64,000 nucleotides of DNA from Zerene cesonia (lineage: Eukaryota; Arthropoda; Insecta; Lepidoptera; Pieridae). Every line of letters begins with the position of its first letter. Position 1 is the stretch's first letter. The DNA lies in NCBI RefSeq assembly GCF_012273895.1, contig NC_052106.1, forward strand, positions 6,138,001 to 6,202,000. The letters run 5' to 3'. Under the pieces are notes generated by a model that did not search any database, was not told the DNA's origin, and saw only the letters and a list, made by a program, of their open reading frames with translations. Position numbers and translations under genes: made by a program. Below are positions 12,924 through 23,275 of the stretch, in pieces.

Positions 12924-15900
12924 ATGTCCTTTGCAATAACAGTAAGTAGATGATTGAATAAACCACGCAATGATATTTACATAATGTTTACATGCACTTA
13001 ATGTTGTATTCTAAAATGGTCCGTAATTTATCTGAGTATGGAATAAATGAAACGTGCAATCTGCTTTAAAAGATTTAAGCAATAAATTACTAAGGAACTC
13101 AATGAAAACTTATGTTAATTGTTTTTCGGTTAACTTTATTTGATGTCTTAATTAAAATCAATGCATAGGTAATAAGAAAAAAATGTTTCTTGAATCATTT
13201 ATATCAATAAATGTCTTAAATAAAAATAAGTTAATCAAAATTACAATTCCAAAGCATTAAATTTAATTGTATCAAAATATATTAATACTTATATTACAAA
13301 ATGATTATTAACGCCAAACCATATTATTCCAAGAATCAAATAAACCTAACCTAAATTTATGATTCATATAATTCACCTTTACTACAATTATTTCGCCTGA
13401 CCCACTTATTCCGATAGTTGATATTAAGGTTCAAGGCAATAACTTAAATGATTACATCGGTCACAGCCTCTAAGTGGTAAAACAATGGTAGTTAACATGC
13501 TTAAGAACGAATAGGTACATTGAGTTCAAGTATTTTAGAGTTGCCATTAAATATAATAGTAAATTGGATTTTAATTGGAGTTGCGATCTTTAGATGTCCG
13601 TTTTAGCGATTGATTTTTATGAACAAGCAAGAGACTCACCTTTAATGTTCTGTTAGATGAAAATGTTTTTTATAATTAGGCAGTTTTCATTTGAGCACTC
13701 TCAGTTGTTACTGCGTCCAAGTCATAATCACTCTCCCTATTATTTTCTAAGAATATTGCGTCTTAACATCGCGATTTGTATAGTAAATAAAATAAATTGC
13801 TATTTATATTTTCAAATGTAGACCTTTTTAATTGTTACAGGATAAGTTGCTCAACAAGCTTGAAGAAAATGAGCCTGAGCTTGCCACTTCCCCTGAAGAA
13901 GAAGTAAGTCGTTTTGAACACTTTTATTACATTATAATGTTAACTTTTTTAAAAGTTAAAGCAGGCAACCGAGCTTGTAGTTCGCCTGATGGTAAGCGAT
14001 TATCACCGTTCATGAACATATGCTGATTACTTTTTGCCAAAGAAATAACAAAAGTCACGACAAGAATAAAGAAAAGGACTAGGTAGGATAAGGAAAACGA
14101 TGCGGGCCTCCGGCTCCCCTCTCACCGTACGAAATACAATTTATAGTACATACTACTATTTCTCGGTGTAAGTTGGCCCAATGCGTGCAGAAGCGTCGTC
14201 GAAGCGCACAATAATTATCGCTATCAAGATAAGTTTATGGATGACAATTAAGTATTTATCAAAATATTGTAATAATTCTTTCCAGTGTGTAATATGTGTC
14301 AACGCAAAAGCAACAATGCAGACCTCGCCCTGCGGGCACCGTGTTGTGTGCCGGCGGTGTTTCGTCAAGACCATCCAGATGGCAGTCAGCCAAAGATTGC
14401 TGCCCTTACGTTGCGTCATCTGCCGGGCGAAAATTCTGAGGCTGCGGCAGGCACCGCGCCTGGTGACTAGCAAGAGTTGGCAGGTTTGTAATATAACATC
14501 CCTAAATCTGCATTGTGTTACGCACAACTCATGACAAAATCCTGAGGTTGCGGCAGGCACGGGGCCTGATGACGGGCATGAGTAGGCAGTCGTTCATTAT
14601 TAAATTGTTTATTTAATGCAAACTGTCGAATGCGATTCCCATTAAATTTAATTGTGATAATATGATGCTACCATAAAAAACACACAGAAACCCCTACTCT
14701 GATCAACTCTAATAAAGAAAATTCCATGGTAATACACAAAATGTTTTCGTTGTTGAACGAATCGAAAAGTAATTGGTTTTCTTTGATTTCCCCAGAAGTG
14801 AAGAGCGTGGGTCAAAATTACTTAACGGCACAAGATTTGTATAAAACATAAAGATATATTTCTTATTTTATACTTCTTATTTTTAATGGTCACTTGGAGA
14901 CAGGTGCATTTAAGGTAAAATAGACAACGCATCAAAGTAAAATCAGGTCATGGGGTCTTATTACCGAAAGCTTCATATACCTAATTGAAAATTTATAAAG
15001 ATGACCTAAGTTTTCATTTTCCTTAAGAGCATAATTCCTTAGGGGAATGTTTACTTTAAAAATATGCTCAAATATTTCCGTGTTATAACGATATCTTTTT
15101 ATCTATCCCGGGTTATGACAAAAAGGAATCTTTAGAAAATATTTTAAATTATGTTTTCAAGTAAGAAGGTGGTGATGAAATCCAATTACTTTTTTATTGG
15201 TTGTTTGTATTTTTCATCTAGATATCAAGTGGCAGTAGCAGAGCATGGGGAGTGCCTGGATCCATCTCCTCGTACTCGGTTGGAGCACGCTCTGTTCCCG
15301 CTTCGGCTTCGCTCTACTCAGTCACGAGCGGCGAATCTTCCCTCTCGGGTAAATACATATAATATGTAATTTCCATTTCTCTATAGAAAACATTGAGAAC
15401 GCATTGAGAACGCGAAGAAGCACTTCAAAGTGTAGTCCCGTGTCCCCTAGTGGAGTATGGGGCAGGCAATATTCATCTGTTTCACTGATCGATTGTCTTT
15501 ATGGGCAAGTAAGTGATCAGCCTTCTGTGTCTTGCCAGAACGAGACATTTTTTTTTTTGAGCGTCTCCTTTAAACCCAGGACCCCTCGGTTCTACGCTCA
15601 CGCCTTAACCACTGAACCAAGGAGGCGGTCTATATTAGACATCACCAAACCAAACCACATAGGTTTATATTAGGCATAATTGTCGCAGATTTTTTTTTTT
15701 AAACTTCTGCTAGTAAACGAGTAAAAAAGCTCAAAGAAAAGTACGTTTTTGGTTATTTGGTATGGAATTTGGCCTTTGACAGACAACGACAAATCTCGCA
15801 CCGAAATTGCGTTTAGAATAGCCTATGTAATGAATCCGATAGATTCTACAAACAAGACGAATAGAGCATTTGTTTTGCAAATACACGCTTTATTGTCTTT

Positions 15901-18071
15901 GGCTGAATTGATAAACTATTGATTTATGAATTTTAGGTGTGTCTTCCGTGTCCTCGAACAGCGGGAACAATGTGAGCGGCTCGTGCTCAACCAAGCTGTG
16001 CGGCGGTTCGAAATGCGGCGGCGCGTGCCTGGGCGCCGTGCCGCGGGTGCCGTCCACCTCCGCGCCGCCGAAACCGCGGCAACCTGCGTCGAATTCGCTA
16101 CGACGGTCTCAACATCATAGCATGAAGGTTTGTTATCTTGAACTTTGTAAGGTTTTATCAAATAATCATATATACATCGTAAGATTGTAAACACCATTCA
16201 TTAATTATCTATCTGGCAAGTTTAATCCGAACTGTCAAAAAACTTTGAACGTAACCTTAAATTTAAAATTTTACCAAACCATAAACAATTCAATAAGCAA
16301 TCTGACGGTAGCAAACATAATCTTATATGTACCAAACATCCTACTCCTACTAATATTATAAATGCGAAAGTTTGTAAGGATTTCTGTGTGTGTTTGTTGC
16401 TCTTTCACGCAAAAACTACTGAACCGATTGAAATTAAATTTGGTACGTAGGCAGCTGGACAAATGGAATAACATTTAGGTACGCGGGTGAAACCGCGGGC
16501 CGCAGCTATAAAAACCTATAAAAAGGTTATGTTTGCTTTATTTTAATGTCATAGCGGGCAACTGGTGGTTCGACTGATGGTAAACGATAACCATCGCCCA
16601 TGAATATTCGCAGAGGCTCAGACATCTGAGAATGCGTTGCCCACTTTTAAGGAATAAGGGAAAAGGAGAGGATTGATGACTGAAAAGAAGGAATGGACTC
16701 GGAAGGGCGAGGGGAAGGAAAAAAGTCCTCCGGCTCCCCCACTCACCGTACGAAACACAATAGCAAGCTATTATATCACGCCGATATCTGTGGGGGTGTG
16801 GTACTTCCCCGGTACGAGCTGGTCCAATTCGTGCCGAAACATGCTCGTCTCCCAAATATCTATTATGTACATTTTAACATTTCAAATAATTATACCTGTA
16901 TACAGTACGACGGTATTTTTAACTACGCTTGCTCTACTGTAATTTGTAATTATAATATGATATAGTTAAAACGATAAACATGGCAACTTATAAATTTACT
17001 TTCTATACGAAAGTTTAAAATCCATTATTCATTTACACATATGTTTGAATAAACTTTCAGGCTAGATTACAAGACTATCAAGTTCACAGTTACACTGGTG
17101 GGCCAGCAGCAGAAACTTCTGGTAGACTCCCTCCCATAAGAGAGTTTCAAAGGGAATTTCGTGAAGGACGCAGGGAGAGCGCTAACTCAGCATCTGCGTC
17201 AACTAGAATTAGGTACAAAGATACAAATATATCTATACGTTTGATTCTAGGGATTGATTTCTTTCCACGACTTCAGTTTCAAACATATTCGCGATGAATA
17301 TAAAGCGTGTCAGCACCGGGCTCTTATGCGTTCATACTAGACCGTCGGTAAGCGCCCAGTATATAGTGTATAATCTATGGTAAGCGCCGCCGTCGTGGGT
17401 CACCGATACCAACTTAAGAGGAAATCAAGCAAAATTAAGATTCAATATTTCATAATTAATTTTAGTCATAAAACCTGTAATTAGTAAAAAATTAACCATC
17501 CTATGTGTTCATAATCGTTTAATTATAAGCAGAGCTCTTATTTTAAAATATTTTAACTTTTATAAAACAGCATTTTACATTTTTACCTAAACCTATTTTC
17601 AGGTGTGCTCAGAAAATAGTTACACAACTAGAAACATCGCCTCAACAAGAAAAACAGCACTTCTTCCGACCCTTAAAACCGTCAAATAAAGATGACCCGC
17701 CCAAATCAAGAGATCAAAGCAAAGAGACTGAAAGGAAAAAAGATAACCCCAAAACAAAGCCCAAAAAAGATGATAAGAAAAAGAAGGAACCGGATGAAAA
17801 TGCCAAAACAGATAAAATTAAGAAAGATGAAACGCAGGACAACAAGAAGAATGAACTAGCTGAAAAAAAGAAAGAAGAAAAACTACGATTAAAAGCAGAG
17901 AAAGAAGCTAAGAAGGAAGCGAAGCTTCAAGCGAAGGAGGAAGAAAGACAAGCAAAATTATTAGCTAAAGAAGAGGAAAGACAAGCCAAGCTACTGGCAA
18001 AGGAAGAGAAAAAGAAAGCTAAAAAAGAAGCTAAACTCGCAGCGCAGGCTGAAAAAGAAAAAAGTAAATAA
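12924..18071 (+). CDS. C3HC4 RING-finger protein with Lys/Glu-rich C-terminal tail
   Basis: Exons: 12924-12941 (candidate start, MSFAIT then GTAAGT, phase 0), 13841-13903, 14286-14483, 15222-15348, 15937-16127, 17061-17212, 17603-18071. All join in phase to 405 residues ending in TAA. Residues 28-73 form a complete C3HC4 RING: Cys28, Cys31, Cys43, His45, Cys49, Cys52, Cys70, Cys73. This zinc-binding fold usually recruits E2 ubiquitin-conjugating enzymes, so an E3 ligase role is likely but not shown. The middle (about 94-200) is Ser/Gly-rich with a short Cys-rich patch, followed by a segment with 'PPIREFQREFREGRRES'. The last about 140 residues are dominated by Lys, Glu and Ala in a probable charged single helix or coiled coil. 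I do not recognise the specific orthologue. The RING exon begins exactly at the first zinc ligand. The start exon is the weakest part of the model. Confidence 0.85.
13960..14205 (-). repeat. diverged SINE-like element in RING-gene intron
   Basis: Contains 'ttcgcctgatggtaagcgat', then 'gggcctccggctcccct', 'caccgtacgaaatacaa' and 'ttggcccaatgcgtgc', the same order as the reverse-oriented full copies. It ends about 80 bp before the RING exon. Confidence 0.65.
14535..14589 (+). pseudogene. intronic partial duplicate of the RING exon 3' end
   Basis: About 55 bases just after the RING exon ('aaatcctgaggttgcggcag' onward, ending 'gtaggcag') repeat the last bases of that exon (14430-14483, 'aaattctgaggctgcggcag' onward, ending 'gttggcag') with several substitutions. 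The donor GT after the real exon is replaced by TC in the copy, so the copy is unlikely to act as an exon. Confidence 0.75.
16345..16506 (-). repeat. 'AGCTGCGCCCCGCGG...AATATTAGTAGGA' repeat, RING intron
   Basis: Plus strand reads 'ctactaatattataaatgcg', a 'tgtgtgtgtttgttgctctttcacg' type core, 'ggtacgtaggcagctgg' and 'ggtgaaaccgcgggccgc'. It belongs to the dispersed family with other copies at 20546, 42089, 46433, 48328, 50780, 61961 and 62734. No coding capacity. This looks like a short retroposed or Helitron-like lepidopteran repeat; the class is not certain. Confidence 0.8.
16545..16850 (-). repeat. near full-length lepidopteran SINE-like element
   Basis: Reverse-oriented copy from 'tgtcatagcgggcaactgg' to 'cgtgccgaaacatgctcgtc'. 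It lies in the intron between the exons ending at 16127 and starting at 17061 and is over 300 bp long. Frames inside it are repeat-derived. Confidence 0.8.
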
Positions 18072-20149
18072 TAATATATTGTTAAACTTTTTACAACGTA
18101 GAAACTCGTAGCCGTCTTTAAATATTAGAATTAAAAAAAAACGTTATTCAGGGATGAAAATACAATTAATAGTTGATTAGATTTCAAACGTTTACTGGAT
18201 CTTACGATATGTTAAGGTTTAGTATATATATCTTTAGTTACCTCATTCAATCTTTAAATGTGACAATATAATAACAGTAAAAGTTTTTTGTTTACAGAAT
18301 GCAATAATCGTCTTTTTATGTAAGTAGATCTAAAAGTTAATTTCAAAAAGAGCAATTTTAAAAATAGTCGGAAAACTGCGAAGACTGAAAGAATGCGTCG
18401 ATAAAGTCATATCGTTTTGTAATTTACGTGTATTTATTAACATTTAAGAGCTTTTATCATTCCAAACATTAAAAGGCCTGGTTTATGATTTCTAACAGCA
18501 CAATATAAATTTCATGTACAATTTTTTTCATGTGCATATGTATATTACACATTGCATTACATTTAAAAATCTATAGATTCTTTATATAAGAAATGCTATA
18601 CGTAACTTCACACTTAATTGAGATTGTTTTATGTCAAGGGACAATTTTTATCGTTTAAAGGATATCTCTACTCAATATTAATTTGGTATAATGCTTTTTA
18701 TATAATCTACTTATTTACCCAGAAACAAAATTGTAAACCAGGCTATAATTTTATGTCGACATTGTTTCAGTGCACTGCCACATTTTGATAGTTAAGGATG
18801 TTCGGTTGAATGAAAAGTTAAAACGCAGTAACTACGCCTCTTTCGTTATCCTTAGAGCTACGCACATTAATTTACAGCAAAAACACATTTTAAGGCCATT
18901 AAATTAAGGAAGACTTATTTTTACTCGTATAATATATAAAGAAAATATAATTTCAAAGCTATCTTTCTTATTCGATATGCATGCACGTTATATAATTTCG
19001 TACTTATTTTTTATTTATAAAAATAATTACAAAAATATCCTTAACTGTTGAAACTTTATACCAGATAGAGGTTTAGCAGTCTAGCTAACAGCAGTCAAAT
19101 ATTAGATTAATTTAAAATAAATCTATTGCATATAATAAAACTACAGCTATATTGGCTGATAAATTAAAATAATGAATACCAAATCATATAATAGACAAAT
19201 TCATTATGGACCAGGTAAACGGTTAAATTCATAATAAAAAACTAATTCAATAGGCAGACCAAGTCTGCAATGTTTTTTTTTATTCAAGATTCCAATTGTT
19301 TTGAATGCTTTATAAATACATTTTTAGTGATATACCTTCTTTTTTTAATATTTTTCTAGTCTTCAAGCTTTACATACATTATCTTTTATTTGTTCATCAA
19401 ATGGATAGCTATTACAATGTTATAGATCATATCAGGTCATGTTAAGCGTAATTAATATAGATAAGCGTTGACATTTTATTTTATAAGATTTCCATAAATG
19501 ACTAACTCTATAGTCATTCGTTAGAAAACTCCTGTAAAATAAAAAATAAACAATGTTACCATTTTTGTGTCTTATTTCCATCACCTTGACAAGTACAAAT
19601 TGTGTGCTGAAACAAATGACCTATAAAAATAATATTGCAAGGATCCATCTGACTCAGACCATGAGCCTGGAGATTTTATGCAAAATAGAGAATCATAACA
19701 GAAGTTAAGTGATAAACATACATATGTAGAAGTAAAATTAAGTCTCCCATCTCCTAGCAACACAATTTTCATAAAATAATAAGAAAATAATAGATGGAAA
19801 GAAAAATACATGATGTAAAGAAGTGAAAATAATGAAGTAAAGAAAAATACATGTAAATAAATAAATTGTTTATTATGTAGAAACAAGTGCAGTATCTGTC
19901 CCTATTAACTTCCTACCTATTGGAAAAATAAAAAAATAATTTTATTACTGGTAATGTTTCTACTTTCCATACTACTAATGTCCAGAGCCGCATTTAGATG
20001 TTGTTTAATTTCCATTCAACTTCAATTATGCTCTTTTCAGATAAGATTTAAAGCCATAAAATAACTTTTATAACATGAAATTTATTCTTCTTCTTTTCTG
20101 ATCTATCAAAAGGCCTCACAATTAAAGACAAATGAAGCAAGAAACAATA
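18072..20149. other. 3' UTR and intergenic DNA between RING gene and NDUFB5
   Basis: AT-rich, without coding signal. Several AATAAA motifs occur, for example at 19538-19543 and 19545-19550, so the RING-gene transcript could have a long 3' UTR. Which site is used cannot be told. No repeats of the main families are evident. Confidence 0.5.
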
Positions 20150-20155
20150 TTTATT
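20150..20155 (-). terminator. poly(A) signal of NDUFB5
   Basis: AATAAA on the minus strand about 82 bases after the NDUFB5 stop codon at 20237-20239, a usual distance for a compact 3' UTR. Confidence 0.6.
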
Positions 20156-20236
20156 TATCTACAGAGAAATATGTAACAATACACTTGATTACTAAATACA
20201 CTAACATCCCTCCAAAAGATGTAATAATATGTAAAT

Positions 20237-22482
20237 CTAATCCTTGTAGTTCTGACCAAGACGCTCAGCTAATTCATCACCAGTTTGTTTGTTGATACGT
20301 AGGTACTTATTGACCATAGGTCTATAGTAGTATGCTTGGTAATCTTGCCTCTCCGCCATTTTCTTCATAACATCCTTTTCAAGTTGGCGCAACTTCATTT
20401 TCTGAGCTTCTTCATCGATGTAATGCATGAACTTTTCGTACTCCTGAAATATTAATGTATAAATGCTACATTAATGGCACAATTAAAACATTAAAGTATA
20501 AATAATATTCTAGTAGGCCCAATTTTTGTTTCACTGATTAAAATAATAACGCCCGGCGGTTTCACCCGTGTAAGTCTCCTATAGGAATTTCGGGGTTAAA
20601 AGTTGCCTGTATGTTATTCCAGTTATCTAACTATCTACATACCAAATTTAGCAAGCAAGTGGTTCAGTAGTTTTTGCGTGAAAGAGTAACAAACTCACAT
20701 ACACATACATCCATCCTCACAAAATTTCGCATTTATAATATTAGTAGGATTAGCAGTTCTTTGCTAAACAAATTGTTTGAATACATTTGTTTATTAAAAA
20801 TTTCTAATTTATAAAGCATTTCAATGCTATAAAACTAAAAATTAAATTTAACAAAGGCCGCGTTCCATCGATACAATATTGTAATCATTGAAATAATGTT
20901 TCGTATTGGTTGTGATGGTTCTTAATCATCTCAATAGATGGCGTGGGGTGCCCCTTAGGCACAATAGAAGAAATTCGATTACTGTGGCAGGATCACGGGT
21001 GGCCGAGAGGCTAGGCGTTGCTACGGTTAGGCAAGATACGCAGGTTCGAATCTTGCCTCGTGATCAAATTTTTTCTATTCTTTCAAAAATTTCTAATTTA
21101 TAAAGCATTTCAATGCTATAAAACTAAAAATTACATTTGTTTAATTATTTTTATTTTAACCTCATCAGTAATTGAATTTCATCTGTAGGAATAATTGTCA
21201 CTAATTACAGTAAATATAAATACTACTAATATACATACCCGTGACCATATATAATTAATAAATCGCATTTAAAATCCGTTAAACAGTTTTTAATTTCTAA
21301 ATATAAAATACTCGCATAAAATCAAACACAAGAAAATACTGGTCTAGTTAAATCAGAAATTTATAAAGAATAGGAAAAATTTTTTGATTACAATGCGGGA
21401 TTTGAATCCGCATATTTTTGCCAAACCGTAGCAACGCCTAACCTCTCGGCAACCCGTGATGCCGCCTCAGTAATTAAATTTCCTCTACTCTTTTGGTTTC
21501 ATTTGGCTTTTGGTTTTACCTGCCCTGATATCATTCACCTTATTATTTTAATACTATAATTAATGTGAGTCCATGGTAACAGTAATATGTTGCAAATTAT
21601 GATAGTTCAAAATTTTTTAACAGATTGCAGAGTACATGTTCAAAATATTTAATAACAGTTCACAGTTTACACCAAAAATATGGCATATCATACAGATTCA
21701 ATAAATAACATTTATAGAAAACTAGCTATCAGAAAGCAGCAGGAAACTTAGACCCAGGGTTTTTCTAGCATGTTCCCGTTCCCGTGGGATTTCCGGGATA
21801 AAAACTACCCTATGTCCGTCTCCTGGGTCCAAGCTACCTCTGCACAAATTTTCAGCCAAATTGGTTAATCCGTTCTTCAGTTATAAATAGTGTAACTAAC
21901 ACCACTTTCTTTTATATATATAGATTACTGTGTATAACTTGTAGAGCATATGTAAATACAATTCAAAAATTGAAGCAAAACATTAAATGACATCAAACAA
22001 CATTTATTCATGTACATACCTGTTGGGGACTATTGTGGATGTACCGAGCAATGAATCTCGTGATTGGGTGGCGGTGGTACTCCCAGTGCTTGGGATTATA
22101 ATCATTCGGTATTGGTGTCAACTGAGCTGGGCCGATGAAGACATTGGTATAGAAGATAATGGCACCGACTGGTATAAGTCCAATCATAAAGTAATAATGC
22201 AGCATGTCCTTGAATTTGTGCCATTGCCACCTATAAATTTAAAAATTCAAATCAAAATTTGTATTAGATTGTTTTTCGTCAATGGTATTTATGGTTAGAT
22301 AATCATTTCAAACAGTGTTGATCTTACCTCGATGGCTGCATCGCCATGGTTTTGGGGCCATGGCCAGCGCTAAGGCTTTTACCAATAGAAAAGTTTACAT
22401 TTTGAACTACAACTGGTGCTTTTGCATTATTTTTTATTAAATTAATACCGAAAGATCGGCCCAATGCGCTCCAGGACACCAT
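20237..22482 (-). CDS. NDUFB5: NADH dehydrogenase (ubiquinone) 1 beta subcomplex subunit 5
   Basis: Three exons on the minus strand, 22482-22328, 22230-22020 and 20443-20237, join in phase to 190 residues, the usual family length (human about 189). The product is the SGDH accessory subunit of mitochondrial complex I, in the membrane arm of the inner membrane. Residues 1-45 are basic and serine-containing and fit a mitochondrial presequence. About residues 61-82 form one transmembrane helix (LHYYFMIGLIPVGAIIFYTN). Downstream come the conserved 'YNPKHWEYHRHPI.RF' region and a tyrosine-rich tail with 'YYYRPMVNKYLR', both typical of the family. An upstream in-frame ATG at 22506 would add eight residues; I prefer MVSWS because the extra residues contain no basic presequence character. 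The gene shares its upstream region with ARFGEF3. Confidence 0.95.
20546..20751 (+). repeat. 'GCGGTTTCACCCG...AATATTAGTAGGA' repeat in NDUFB5 intron 2
   Basis: Runs from 'cgcccggcggtttcacccg' to 'ataatattagtaggat' and is nearly full length compared with the copies at 46433 and 61961. Confidence 0.8.
20796..20844 (+). repeat. 49-bp direct repeat, left copy
   Basis: Identical over 49 bases to 21085-21133, with 240 bases between that include a tRNA-like sequence. The repeat contains the palindrome AGCATT-TC-AATGCT and is related to the 68-bp insert at 62802-62869. Confidence 0.95.
20993..21063 (+). tRNA. tRNA-like sequence, probably pseudogene or SINE head
   Basis: Folds as a cloverleaf: acceptor TCACGGG with CTCGTGA (extendable to nine pairs), D arm GCC/GGC, anticodon arm TTGCT/GGCAA around loop ACGGTTA, five-base variable region, T arm GCAGG-TTCGAAT-CTTGC. 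The putative anticodon is GGT, but base 33 is C instead of the near-invariant T. A serine-type D arm with a short variable loop is also odd. A degraded relative lies inverted at 21386-21460. I therefore favour a tRNA-derived repeat over a working gene. Confidence 0.5.
21085..21133 (+). repeat. 49-bp direct repeat, right copy
   Basis: Perfect duplicate of 20796-20844, immediately downstream of the tRNA-like insert. Confidence 0.95.
21245..21305. repeat. half copy of the foldback element
   Basis: 'aaatcgcatttaaaatccgt' followed by 'taaacagtttttaatttcta' and '...aatactcgc' matches the right arm and flank of the element at 11958-12092. The left arm is absent. Confidence 0.6.
21386..21460 (-). 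repeat. second tRNA-like sequence, degraded, inverted
   Basis: On the minus strand it shares ATCACGGGT.GCCGAGAGG and TAGGCGTTGCTACGGTT with the copy at 20993-21063. It also shares the following tail, 'aatc' then A/T run then 'tattctt'. Its acceptor 3' side and the inner T-stem pair do not match, so it cannot be a working tRNA. Confidence 0.6.
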
Positions 22483-23275
22483 TTTTGTGATAATAAAAAA
22501 TGACACTGAGCGACTGATAACTGACGTTTGACATTGACAAAAGGCAATATGATAGTGTGCACAGACTAAAACGACAAGATTTTAACAGTACCTTTATTAT
22601 TACTATTAATAGTACCTATTTATTGCAATAAAAAAAGAATATCTTCATTATAATACACTTTTTTTTTCAATGATCAAATTCTATGTAAGCATATAGTAAA
22701 TGGGATTAATTTTATTATACGTAGGCATTCCTAAAAACAGAAGCACATTAATATCCTCTTGGCACCCGCGCAAATTCAAATTGTCCAAAAATATGATCAA
22801 CAATAAAATACACATACATTGATTTTAATATTTTAATTTTCAAAGATTGCATATTAATTTGATTATTTTAATTTTTAAATGTTATCAATCGACGCTTTGA
22901 ACGTCCGTCTATAATAAATATCTTACCTACCTACATAAAATTAATTCTAGATGATAGTTAATAATAGTATTTGAAAATAAATATTAGACTGATTCAAAAC
23001 ATAAGTTTAGTGATAGACACCTGTTGATATCAATATAAAATAAACACAAAAAGAATACGGTCAGAAGTATTGATTTTTGTTCTGAGCATGCTCAAAGCTA
23101 CGCGTCAACCGATAAGCACGAAACCGCTAGAAACCACCCACTCTATAGAACTTTACTATACGCAGTAACCATTTATCATTAAACTCTATCACAAACGTTG
23201 TTTTAACTGCAAAAATAGTGTTTATTGTGATCGATACGAGGCAAACGATCAAAATGTTTGCCCTGGGAGTTTGAA
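22483..23275. promoter_or_regulatory. bidirectional promoter region of NDUFB5 and ARFGEF3
   Basis: The 793 bp between the two start codons are free of recognised repeats and of coding sequence apart from the short upstream ORF at 23254-23274. Both genes must start transcription from it or from an unseen upstream exon. No TATA box or named factor site is claimed. Confidence 0.6.
23254..23274 (+). promoter_or_regulatory. upstream ORF (6 codons) before ARFGEF3
   Basis: ATG at 23254 in the good insect context AAAATG encodes MFALGV and stops at TGA 23272-23274, one base before the main ATG at 23276. The two frames differ. If the transcript starts upstream of 23254, the uORF would be expected to reduce ARFGEF3 translation or to depend on leaky scanning or local reinitiation. 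Confidence 0.55.
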
